Below, one piece after another: positions 1 through 4,893 of a DNA stretch of 7,369 nucleotides. The DNA is from Acidobacteriaceae bacterium. GTDB lineage: Bacteria > Acidobacteriota > Terriglobia > Bryobacterales > Bryobacteraceae. Position numbers and translations under genes: made by a program. The DNA lies in NCBI GenBank assembly GCA_019246575.1, contig JAFAQG010000712.1, positions 1 to 7,369 of the forward strand. Direction: 5' to 3'. The stretch's first letter is position 1; each line of letters opens with the position of its first letter. Below the pieces are notes generated by a model. The model had not been told where the DNA came from and ran no database searches. It saw nothing but the letters and a program-made list of their open reading frames with translations.

Positions 1-956
1 CCCCAGGTCCAAACATCGCCCCTGCCGTACTCGCAAAGGCTGTAAACGATAGCGCGTCCGGATTTCTTCAGAGCATCCCCCATTTTTTGGTAGACCGGAC
101 GCAAATCGTCGTCCTTATAGATCGCTCCCGCCGAGCACCAGTCGTACTTCAGGTAGTCGAATCCCCACTGGGCGTATGTCTTTGCATCCTGTTCTTCGTG
201 TCCAAAGCTGCCCTCGTACCCCGCGCACGTCAGCGGGCCCGGCGACGAATACAGTCCAATTTTCAATCCTTTTGAGTGCACATAGGCCGCAAGCGCCTTC
301 ATATCAGGGAATTTTCGGTTCGACTGGATGTTGCCGTTTGCGTCCCTCGCGCCTTCCCATGTGTCATCTATGTTGACGTACTCATATCCCGCCGCTTTCA
401 TACCTGAGGCGACAATCGCATCCGCAGCGGCGCGTACCGTAGCGTCATCGACTCGTCCTGCAAAATGGTTCCAGCTATTCCAGCCCATGGGCGGAGTGCG
501 AACGAGGCCATTGTCGGGAACGTCGTGTAGCGCAGGCACAGGAAGGGGTTTGGGCGGGAGCGAAGCTTCTTCCGTCGATCGCTCGCCTGTGGCCTGCAAA
601 ACTTCAGCCGGTCTCGCGTTCGACGGCCGAGTCGTTGTGATCTTCACGTTGAGACGGTCTCCCTCCAGCGTGCCGTCGTAAGCGATTGTCATGCGGCCGC
701 GCGGGCTGATTTCAAGGTGCAGCTTGCCGCCTTCGAATGAGCCGCTTCTGATGGGTGCCGGCCGATAATTCGTAATGATGGTTCCTGCCACGGAGGTTCC
801 ACTCTGTGTTAATTTCAAAAACCGATCCTGAGTCGTGCCATCGGGCCGCTCGACGCGCAGCCGCCAAACGCCCGACAGGTTCCCCTCCGCGGCAATCGAA
901 CAAAGCATCACTGCGGTCGAGACGCCAATCAACAGGGCAACTCGCTTGAATCTCAT
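1..956 (-). CDS. Secreted GH27 alpha-galactosidase-like glycoside hydrolase, 3' part missing
   Basis: The reading frame starts at the ATG at 954-956 and stays open for 318 codons to the left edge, so the C-terminus lies outside the window. Residues 1-24 look like a signal peptide (basic MRFKR, a hydrophobic run to about residue 22, Ala-rich cleavage region near IAAEG), so an exported enzyme is expected. Residues about 26-110 form a separate beta-rich region beginning [13 protein letters not shown] Pro-rich linker (about 125-148) leads to the catalytic barrel, which opens with MGWNSWN at 157-163, the hallmark of GH27. Other family landmarks are YVNIDDTW (193-200), GLYSSPG (234-240), [16 protein letters not shown] (243-258) and LKYDWC (269-274), in which D272 is the expected nucleophile. 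C244 and C274 match the conserved disulfide pair. YSLCEYG (305-311) fits the next strand; the acid/base Asp would lie beyond the edge. By family it would release terminal alpha-linked galactose or a related sugar; exact specificity cannot be read. The start has no clear Shine-Dalgarno sequence. Confidence 0.92.
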   Translation of the reverse strand, partial: MRFKRVALLIGVSTAVMLCSIAAEGNLSGVWRLRVERPDGTTQDRFLKLTQSGTSVAGTIITNYRPAPIRSGSFEGGKLHLEISPRGRMTIAYDGTLEGDRLNVKITTTRPSNARPAEVLQATGERSTEEASLPPKPLPVPALHDVPDNGLVRTPPMGWNSWNHFAGRVDDATVRAAADAIVASGMKAAGYEYVNIDDTWEGARDANGNIQSNRKFPDMKALAAYVHSKGLKIGLYSSPGPLTCAGYEGSFGHEEQDAKTYAQWGFDYLKYDWCSAGAIYKDDDLRPVYQKMGDALKKSGRAIVYSLCEYGRGDVWTW

Positions 957-1015
957 GTCGTACTTTGTATCAGATCTACGATTTCAGTTTGCGCTTGGGT
1001 CGTGAATAAGCGCAT

Positions 1016-1070
1016 CGCCGAGGCGCAAAGTACATGTGACTGCGTTCGAGTTGCGCGTTCTCGCTCGGCG
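1016..1070. repeat. Imperfect inverted repeat (possible hairpin) between two leftward genes
   Basis: The outer arms CGCCGAG (1016-1022) and CTCGGCG (1064-1070) are perfect complements. Directly inside them GCGCAA (1023-1028) pairs with TTGCGC (1051-1056), leaving a 7-nt bulge (1057-1063) on one side and a 22-nt apical loop. The element lies just after the stop codon of the 168-aa gene and 60 bp before the GH27 start, so it could be an mRNA 3' end or processing structure. No U-rich run follows on the leftward strand, so it is not a canonical intrinsic terminator. The 117-bp gap (957-1073) holds nothing else I can support; I could not find a convincing promoter for the GH27 gene there. Confidence 0.35.
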
Positions 1071-1073
1071 CCT

Positions 1074-1580
1074 TCACCGCTTTAATATATGCTGCAGTGC
1101 GATCGTAAGCGCCAGTCCCCCGACTGCCTGCATTACTTGCGGGTGCTGGGCGTAGAAGCTGCTCACCTCGTCCACGATGGATGGATTCTGCCGCTCGGCG
1201 TGCGCCGCAATCTGCTGCACTTGGGTCGGCGAAATCTGCGTCGCTTGTTGGGGCGTAATACTTCCGCCGCTAAGCAATCCTGAAAGGCCTGCCAGCCCCG
1301 GGAGAGCACTGATGCCTCCCGGCCCAAGCGAACCCATTAGGCGGTTCAATAATCCCGCCCGCTGCTGGGGATCGGAGCGCTCGAATAGGCTGGCAAGCAT
1401 CTGCGGAAAGGCTGGAGTTTGATCGGAGCGAAATGCCTGCGAAATGCCCGTCGCTATATCCTGCTGCGGCGCCGCTTGTGCGACCTGTTGGAAATCTGTG
1501 TGAGGGTCTTGGGGTGCTGCGGCCGTAGCTGCGCCCGTGTACCGTTGAAACATATCACTCAGCGCATCCCTCCAGTCCAT
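1074..1580 (-). CDS. Conserved-looking hypothetical protein, 168 aa, Gln/Ala/Pro-rich
   Basis: I do not recognise a characterised family. The start is well supported: GGGAGG at 1585-1590 lies 4 nt from the ATG at 1578-1580. There is no signal peptide. The N-terminus (MDWRDALSDMFQRY) is probably helical and is followed by an Ala/Gln/Pro-rich low-complexity stretch (about 17-48). Residues about 55-82 (PAFPQMLASLFERSDPQQRAG) look like an amphipathic helical segment. A Gly/Leu-rich region with LPGLAGLSGLLSGG (93-106) follows, then ITPQQATQISPTQVQQIA (108-125), which reads like two short helix-capping repeats. The C-terminus (about 146-168, QVMQAVGGLALTIALQHILKR at its end) is a short hydrophobic or amphipathic helix with a basic tail and could touch a membrane. 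The Gly-rich and helix pattern loosely recalls the YidB/DUF937 style, but I would not assign it. Codon use resembles its neighbours, and the strong ribosome binding site argues for real expression. Confidence 0.8.
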   Translation of the reverse strand: MDWRDALSDMFQRYTGAATAAAPQDPHTDFQQVAQAAPQQDIATGISQAFRSDQTPAFPQMLASLFERSDPQQRAGLLNRLMGSLGPGGISALPGLAGLSGLLSGGSITPQQATQISPTQVQQIAAHAERQNPSIVDEVSSFYAQHPQVMQAVGGLALTIALQHILKR

Positions 1581-1584
1581 AATT

Positions 1585-1590
1585 CCTCCC
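1585..1590 (-). promoter_or_regulatory. Strong Shine-Dalgarno for the 168-aa gene
   Basis: Read on the minus strand this is GGGAGG followed by AATT and then ATG. It is a near-perfect anti-SD match and the clearest ribosome binding site among the window's complete genes, and it fixes the start at 1580. Confidence 0.75.
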
Positions 1591-1607
1591 AGTTGTGAGT
1601 TTACCGT

Positions 1608-1620
1608 CCGATCTAGTCGG
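1608..1620. repeat. Short dyad CCGA-N5-TCGG upstream of the 168-aa gene
   Basis: CCGA (1608-1611) and TCGG (1617-1620) flank TCTAG, giving an almost symmetric 13-bp element 28 bp upstream of the 168-aa start. It would sit in the leader or near the promoter of that gene. It could be an operator half-site pair or chance; the arms are only 4 bp. Confidence 0.15.
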
Positions 1621-1668
1621 AATACGCCAATACCTCAGTACGGGAAGTTCTGGACCCCCTTAGTCCCG

Positions 1669-1866
1669 ATGCAGCAATTCCTTTTTTCAATTCCGCCTAT
1701 TAAGCTCGACGTCATGGCCGACCGTGTTCGCATACTCTTGCACAGCATTGGTAATTTCTGGTGCACGTTGGCGCACAACGATGTCATGTGGCCCGTACAT
1801 GGCAGATATCAATGTCGCCGTTGTCTGCGCTACCGCCGCGTACGTTGGGAACGAACCAAGTCTTAA
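1669..1866 (+). CDS. Candidate small protein, 65 aa, with possible Cys/His zinc site
   Basis: This small open frame lies in otherwise unassigned DNA (1581-1876) rather than in the shadow of a larger gene. The predicted protein has C32-x3-H36, H44 and then C49-x2-C52 (YQCRRCLRYR), followed by a Trp-Glu near the end. The spacing could form a small zinc ribbon or knuckle, and the DVMWPVHGRYQCRRC stretch is more protein-like than random frame. From memory, short proteins or tails of this kind, ending in an aromatic-rich C-x2-C segment, occur repeatedly in Acidobacteriota genomes, but I cannot name a family. Neither the ATG at 1669 nor an alternative internal ATG at 1714 has a Shine-Dalgarno sequence. 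It converges on the leftward tRNA, ending 10 bp from the tRNA 3' end. It could be an expressed small protein, a decayed remnant of a longer gene, or noise. Confidence 0.4.
   Translation: MQQFLFSIPPIKLDVMADRVRILLHSIGNFWCTLAHNDVMWPVHGRYQCRRCLRYRRVRWERTKS
1675..1694. repeat. 7-bp direct repeat CAATTCC around a T6 spacer
   Basis: CAATTCC occurs at 1675-1681 and again at 1688-1694, separated by six T residues (13-bp period). It lies about 95-115 bp upstream of the leftward 168-aa gene and inside the beginning of the candidate small rightward ORF. A tandem repeat of this type can be a regulator site, but no family is implied. Chance is a serious alternative. Confidence 0.2.
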
Positions 1867-1874
1867 AGTTGGTT
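1854..1874. terminator. Weak inverted repeat between small ORF and tRNA, possible transcript end
   Basis: AACCAA (1854-1859) and TTGGTT (1869-1874) pair perfectly around a 9-nt loop. The element begins just past the encoded CCA end of the leftward tRNA and overlaps the last codons of the convergent small ORF, a suitable place for a transcript end serving both. The stem is only 6 bp and AU-rich, and no strong U tract follows on either strand, so an intrinsic terminator is not established. Confidence 0.25.
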
Positions 1875-1876
1875 GT

Positions 1877-1961
1877 TGGTGCGGAGAGGGGGACTTGAAC
1901 CCCCACGGTGTTACCCGCTAGCACCTCAAGCTAGTGCGTCTGCCAATTCCGCCATCTCCGC
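1877..1961 (-). tRNA. leuU: tRNA-Leu (anticodon GAG), CCA encoded
   Basis: The minus strand folds into a complete class II tRNA. The acceptor arms are GCGGAGA (1961-1955) and TCTCCGC (1887-1881), with discriminator A at 1880 and genomically encoded CCA at 1879-1877. The anticodon stem CTAGC/GCTAG encloses the loop TTGAGGT, giving anticodon GAG, which reads the leucine codons CUC and CUU. A 13-nt variable region (CGG/CCG mini-stem) marks the long-variable-arm class. The T-arm is GGGGG-TTCAAGT-CCCCC. Only 7 nt (1962-1968) separate the mature 5' end from the secG stop codon, so the tRNA is probably cut from a secG transcript by RNase P. In E. coli the tRNA-Leu(GAG) gene leuU also follows secG. 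Confidence 0.97.
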
Positions 1962-1968
1962 GTTCGCA

Positions 1969-2295
1969 TTACTTCTTTGTGCCTTTTTGCGGCACGGGTT
2001 TCGCGGTCTTCTGGGCCGCGGACGGCGTCTGTTTGATGACGCTCCCGACGCCGGTGGAAGCGAGGCCGCGGTCGGACAGAATCGCCAATGTCAGCGCGGT
2101 GATCATAAATAATGAAGCGGCAATTGTTGTTGCCTTAGAGAGCACGGTCGCGGTGCCACGTGGGCCGAACACCGTCTGCGAGCCCATTCCGCCAAAAGCT
2201 CCCGCCAGATCGGCGGCCTTCCCGCTCTGCAACAGAACAACAATGATCAAAAAAAAGCAAATGATAATGTGCAGCGCGGTGATGGCGTAGATCAT
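1969..2295 (-). CDS. secG: Preprotein translocase subunit SecG
   Basis: SecG is the small non-essential subunit of the SecYEG channel in the inner membrane; it assists SecA-driven export. The 108-aa product has the usual two membrane segments, about residues 4-22 (ALHIIICFFLIIVVLL) and 52-73 (LSKATTIAASLFMITALTLAIL). Between them lies the family signature: LLQSGKAADLAGAFGG (21-36), then the Gly-rich MGSQTVFGPRGTATVLSKAT (37-56). The C-terminal tail is Lys/Pro/Gln-rich (KPVPQKGTKK), as in many SecG proteins. I chose the ATG at 2293-2295 because family members begin with M-I/V-Y a few residues before the first helix. The frame remains open upstream to 2520, but that extension lies inside pdxH on the other strand and has no SecG character. 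No clear Shine-Dalgarno sequence precedes the start. tRNA-Leu(GAG) follows directly. Confidence 0.95.
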   Translation of the reverse strand: MIYAITALHIIICFFLIIVVLLQSGKAADLAGAFGGMGSQTVFGPRGTATVLSKATTIAASLFMITALTLAILSDRGLASTGVGSVIKQTPSAAQKTAKPVPQKGTKK

Positions 2296-2309
2296 TGCCG
2301 GAACTTGTA

Positions 2310-2318
2310 AGTATAGCA
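2310..2318 (-). promoter_or_regulatory. Possible extended -10 promoter element for secG-tRNA-Leu
   Basis: On the minus strand the sequence reads TGCTATACT, matching the extended -10 consensus TGnTATAAT with one mismatch. It ends 14 nt before the secG ATG, in the 35-bp divergent gap. No TTGACA-like -35 is visible at normal spacing, though extended -10 promoters can do without one. If used, the secG mRNA leader would be only a few nucleotides long, consistent with the missing Shine-Dalgarno sequence. Confidence 0.3.
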
Positions 2319-2330
2319 GAATGAGGGAGA

Positions 2331-3005
2331 ATGGCGGATTTTGCCAAACGAACTGGGCACCAACTCTCGTTAGCGGGGCTGAGACAGGATTACCGGGTTG
2401 GCCAGCTGGACGAGTCGGATTGCGATTCGAACCCAATTGTCCAGTTCGAGCGCTGGTTTCAGGAGGCGCAAGCTGCTGATTTGAAAGAGCCAAACGCCAT
2501 GACGCTCGCAACCGCCACAAGCGACGGGCGGCCGTCGGCGCGGATTGTCCTATTAAAAGAGGTTAGTGACGCTGGCTTCGTTTTTTACACGAACTATCAA
2601 AGCCGCAAAGGCCAAGAACTAAGAACGAACCCATTCGCCGCTTTAACCTTTTATTGGGCGGAGCTGCACCGGCAAGTGCGGGTGGAGGGGCAGGTGGAGC
2701 AGGTTCCTCGCGAAGAGTCGGAGGCGTATTTCCGGTCGCGGCCGAAAGGGCACAGGCTCGGAGCTCGGGCATCGCATCAGAGCCGGCCAGCCCCGTCGCG
2801 GAAAGAGATCGAGCAAGCCATGAAAGTCGAACAACAGCGGTATGCCGCCACGGACGAAGTTCCGCTCCCGGAGTTTTGGGGCGGTTACCGGGTGAGACCC
2901 GACGCGATTGAGTTCTGGCAGGGCCGCCCCGACCGGCTGCACGACAGAATTCTGTACCGAAGGACAGGAGAATCGGCCTGGACGCGGCAAAGATTGTGGC
3001 CTTAG
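2331..3005 (+). CDS. pdxH: Pyridoxamine 5'-phosphate oxidase
   Basis: PdxH is a cytoplasmic FMN enzyme that oxidises pyridoxamine or pyridoxine 5'-phosphate to pyridoxal 5'-phosphate (PLP) with O2. It serves vitamin B6 synthesis and salvage. The 224-aa length is close to the 218 aa of E. coli PdxH. Family motifs run in order: [12 protein letters not shown] (17-28), [12 protein letters not shown] (35-46), the FMN/substrate segment [11 protein letters not shown] (66-76), [10 protein letters not shown] (85-94), LHRQVRVEG (112-120), [16 protein letters not shown] (133-148), [17 protein letters not shown] (182-198), [10 protein letters not shown] (202-211) and the terminal RLWP. By alignment to E. 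coli PdxH from memory, the substrate-contact Lys, Tyr, Arg and RxH residues are K76, Y133, R137 and R202/H204, while the usual Ser is His141. A GAGGGAG-type ribosome binding site precedes the ATG. The gene diverges from secG and its 3' end overlaps the next gene by 10 bp. Confidence 0.96.
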   Translation: MADFAKRTGHQLSLAGLRQDYRVGQLDESDCDSNPIVQFERWFQEAQAADLKEPNAMTLATATSDGRPSARIVLLKEVSDAGFVFYTNYQSRKGQELRTNPFAALTFYWAELHRQVRVEGQVEQVPREESEAYFRSRPKGHRLGARASHQSRPAPSRKEIEQAMKVEQQRYAATDEVPLPEFWGGYRVRPDAIEFWQGRPDRLHDRILYRRTGESAWTRQRLWP

Positions 3006-3676
3006 TTAAACGAAGGGCGAGGCTGGCGCGTCTGTCCAGTTTAGCCCTGGTATTCAGTTGTCCGGTGTTTCTGTGGGCCACGGAAACAGCGTATGAAGTT
3101 ATAAAGCGCGTCGAAACACGATATAACGCGGCACAGACGCTTTCGGTAAAGTTCGTGGAGAATTACAGCATTGCAGGTCATGCCCGGCCGCCGGAATCGG
3201 GCACACTGACGCTCCGCAAGCAAGGGAAGATGCGGTGGGACTACGCTAACCCGAAAGGGAAGCTCTTCATTTCCGACGGGAAGAACGTATTCCTCTACAC
3301 CGCGAGGGACAATAGGGTAGAAAAAGTTCCTCTGAAAGACACTGAGGATATGCGTGCCCCGCTAGCTTTTCTTCTGGGCCGCCTGGATATGAAGAAGCAA
3401 TTTCGGGACTTCCAGGTTCGGGAGGCCGAGGGCGGCACGTGGCTGGATGCGAAGGCCAAGAACGACCGTGCCCCGTACGAAGACGTTCGAATGCTGGTCG
3501 CCTCCGACGGGAGAGTCGAGCAACTGCAGGTCTCGGGCCGGGACGGTAGCGAGTTGGCTTTTTGGTTGAGCGACGAAAGATTGAATCCTCCTGTTTCCAA
3601 TCAGTTATTCCACTTCGATGTTCCGCCGAACGCCGAGGTCGTGGACTCGATCGAGTTCGGCGCACAGGCTAAGTAA
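2996..3676 (+). CDS. lolA: LolA-like outer-membrane lipoprotein carrier protein
   Basis: LolA is the periplasmic chaperone that takes lipoproteins from the inner-membrane LolCDE complex to the outer membrane. The 226-aa product starts with a signal peptide: basic KRRARLAR (5-12), a hydrophobic core to about residue 27, and cleavage likely after LWA (26-28). The mature part has the family fold signature, including a helical start ([21 protein letters not shown], within 33-53), [19 protein letters not shown] (68-86), [20 protein letters not shown] (89-108) and [11 protein letters not shown] (121-131). Later strands are more divergent, as usual outside Proteobacteria. The best start is the GTG at 2996, 10 bp inside pdxH, because the signal peptide follows directly; no strong Shine-Dalgarno sequence is seen, so coupled translation is likely. 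A broader LolA-fold role, such as an outer-membrane sigma-E-sensor-like or lipid carrier protein, cannot be excluded. It lies 8 nt upstream of the pilus/secretion genes. Confidence 0.87.
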   Translation: MALVKRRARLARLSSLALVFSCPVFLWATETAYEVIKRVETRYNAAQTLSVKFVENYSIAGHARPPESGTLTLRKQGKMRWDYANPKGKLFISDGKNVFLYTARDNRVEKVPLKDTEDMRAPLAFLLGRLDMKKQFRDFQVREAEGGTWLDAKAKNDRAPYEDVRMLVASDGRVEQLQVSGRDGSELAFWLSDERLNPPVSNQLFHFDVPPNAEVVDSIEFGAQAK

Positions 3677-3684
3677 GAGCAGAC

Positions 3685-4893
3685 ATGGCTGAATTCGTCC
3701 TCCGATACGCAGATCCGCGCGGACAAATGCATGAGCAGGTAACGGATGCCGGGAGTGAGCGCGAGGCTCGCGAGCACTTGGCTCAGCAGGGCTATCTTGT
3801 CTACTCCGTTCGAGCCCGGGACCTCAGCGCACGCCTGAGCAGGACGCCGGCGCGGCGCAAGACAGTAAACCTGGAGAAGTTCCTGATCTTCAACCAGCAG
3901 TTTGTGACGTTGGTGCGCGCGGGTCTACCGATTCTGAAGGGGCTCGACCTGCTGGCCGACCGTTTGACGGACGAGAAGCTGGGCCGGCCTATCCGGGCGG
4001 TCCGGGACGAGGTGCGGACCGGGACGGGACTGTCTGACGCGTTTGCGCACCAGGGCGTTTTTCCACCTATCTATGTCACCTCGGTTTTGGCGGGCGAAAA
4101 AAGCGGATCGCTGACAGAGGTTCTGGATCGCTACATTTCGTATCAGCGGCTCACGCTGGCGCTGCGGAAGAAGCTTGTGGCATCGCTGCTCTATCCATGC
4201 GTTCTGATAACGATGGTGATCGGGCTGATCATATTTCTGGTCACTTATGTCGTTCCGAATTTCGCGGAACTGTACCGGAGCATGGAAGCGAAGCTGCCGG
4301 TACCGACGCAGATCCTCATTGCTGTCGGGACTACAGCCCGGAGCTACATTTTACTCGCAATCGGTATTCTGGCAAGCGCGGCTGTAGCGGTGTACTTCTG
4401 GTCGAGACGCGAGAGCTCGCAAGAGACCCTGGACCGCTTCAAGAAAGGCATGCCGATTTTCGGCGCCGTGTGGACCAAGTACCAGGTGGCGCAATTATCG
4501 CGCGTGCTCAGCACGTTGCTGATGGGCGGTATTCCCCTGGTGCAGGCGCTCGAGACAGCGGGGCGGTCGCTCGGAACAGTTCTCTTCAAGAAGGCGTTGG
4601 AGAAAGCAGCGGCGCTGGTGAGAGAGGGTAAGTCGCTTTCGGCCGCGCTGAAGACGACAGGCATGTTTCCAGGGCTAGCGATCGACATGATGGAAGTGGG
4701 CGAATCGACGGGCGCGCTGCCGCAGATGTTGACGAGCGTGGCCGAGTTTTATGAAGAAGACGTGAGCACAAGTATGACAGCGATGATGTCTTTGATAGAG
4801 CCCGCGATTATGGTTTTCATGGGTATTTTTGTAGCGTGCGTATTAGTGGCGTTGTATCTGCCGATCTTTTCGCTGGCAGACACGATCAGGTAA
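3685..4893 (+). CDS. pilC: Type IV pilus / type II secretion inner-membrane platform protein (PilC/GspF)
   Basis: PilC/GspF is the polytopic inner-membrane platform that couples the cytoplasmic assembly ATPase to extraction and polymerisation of (pseudo)pilins. The 402-aa length is typical. A short N-terminal domain (1-46, FVLRYADPRGQ) precedes two T2SSF repeats, about 66-190 and 268-393. Each carries the expected QQF/LSRxLxxLxxxGxPLxxxLE-type opening (QQFVTLVRAGLPILKGLDLL, 71-90; LSRVLSTLLMGGIPLVQALE, 271-290) and the Gly-Glu motif (GEKSGSLTEVL, 137-147; GESTGALPQML, 339-349). Membrane helices are about 171-194, 219-239 and 368-393. PilC and GspF cannot be separated on sequence alone; the PilM-like gene downstream favours a pilus-type system. 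The gene begins 8 nt after the lolA stop with only a weak purine-rich site, and its TAA stop directly abuts the ATG of the ATPase gene. Confidence 0.95.
   Translation: MAEFVLRYADPRGQMHEQVTDAGSEREAREHLAQQGYLVYSVRARDLSARLSRTPARRKTVNLEKFLIFNQQFVTLVRAGLPILKGLDLLADRLTDEKLGRPIRAVRDEVRTGTGLSDAFAHQGVFPPIYVTSVLAGEKSGSLTEVLDRYISYQRLTLALRKKLVASLLYPCVLITMVIGLIIFLVTYVVPNFAELYRSMEAKLPVPTQILIAVGTTARSYILLAIGILASAAVAVYFWSRRESSQETLDRFKKGMPIFGAVWTKYQVAQLSRVLSTLLMGGIPLVQALETAGRSLGTVLFKKALEKAAALVREGKSLSAALKTTGMFPGLAIDMMEVGESTGALPQMLTSVAEFYEEDVSTSMTAMMSLIEPAIMVFMGIFVACVLVALYLPIFSLADTIR

Noticed and set aside
328..681. 117-aa rightward ORF in the left part
   Set aside because: It is antisense to the GH27 gene, whose motifs (MGWNSWN, KYDWC) are diagnostic.
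1724..1921. Rightward ORF running from the gap into the tRNA
   Set aside because: It reads through the antisense strand of a clear tRNA-Leu and overlaps a better small frame; no protein-like pattern.
1877..1961. tRNA gene as an integration site for a mobile element
   Set aside because: No integrase, no duplicated tRNA 3' end and no foreign composition are visible on either side; the flanks are secG and a small ORF.
1934..2290. 118-aa rightward ORF opposite secG
   Set aside because: It is the antisense shadow of the tRNA and secG, whose coding identity is unambiguous.
2296..2520. N-terminal extension of the secG frame giving a 183-aa protein
   Set aside because: It overlaps pdxH on the opposite strand, has no SecG features, and the internal ATG at 2295 gives a full-length 108-aa SecG with the expected first helix.
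2563..3081. 172-aa leftward ORF opposite pdxH
   Set aside because: Arg/Pro/Ala-rich composition typical of an antisense frame in GC-rich coding DNA; pdxH motifs cover the same bases.
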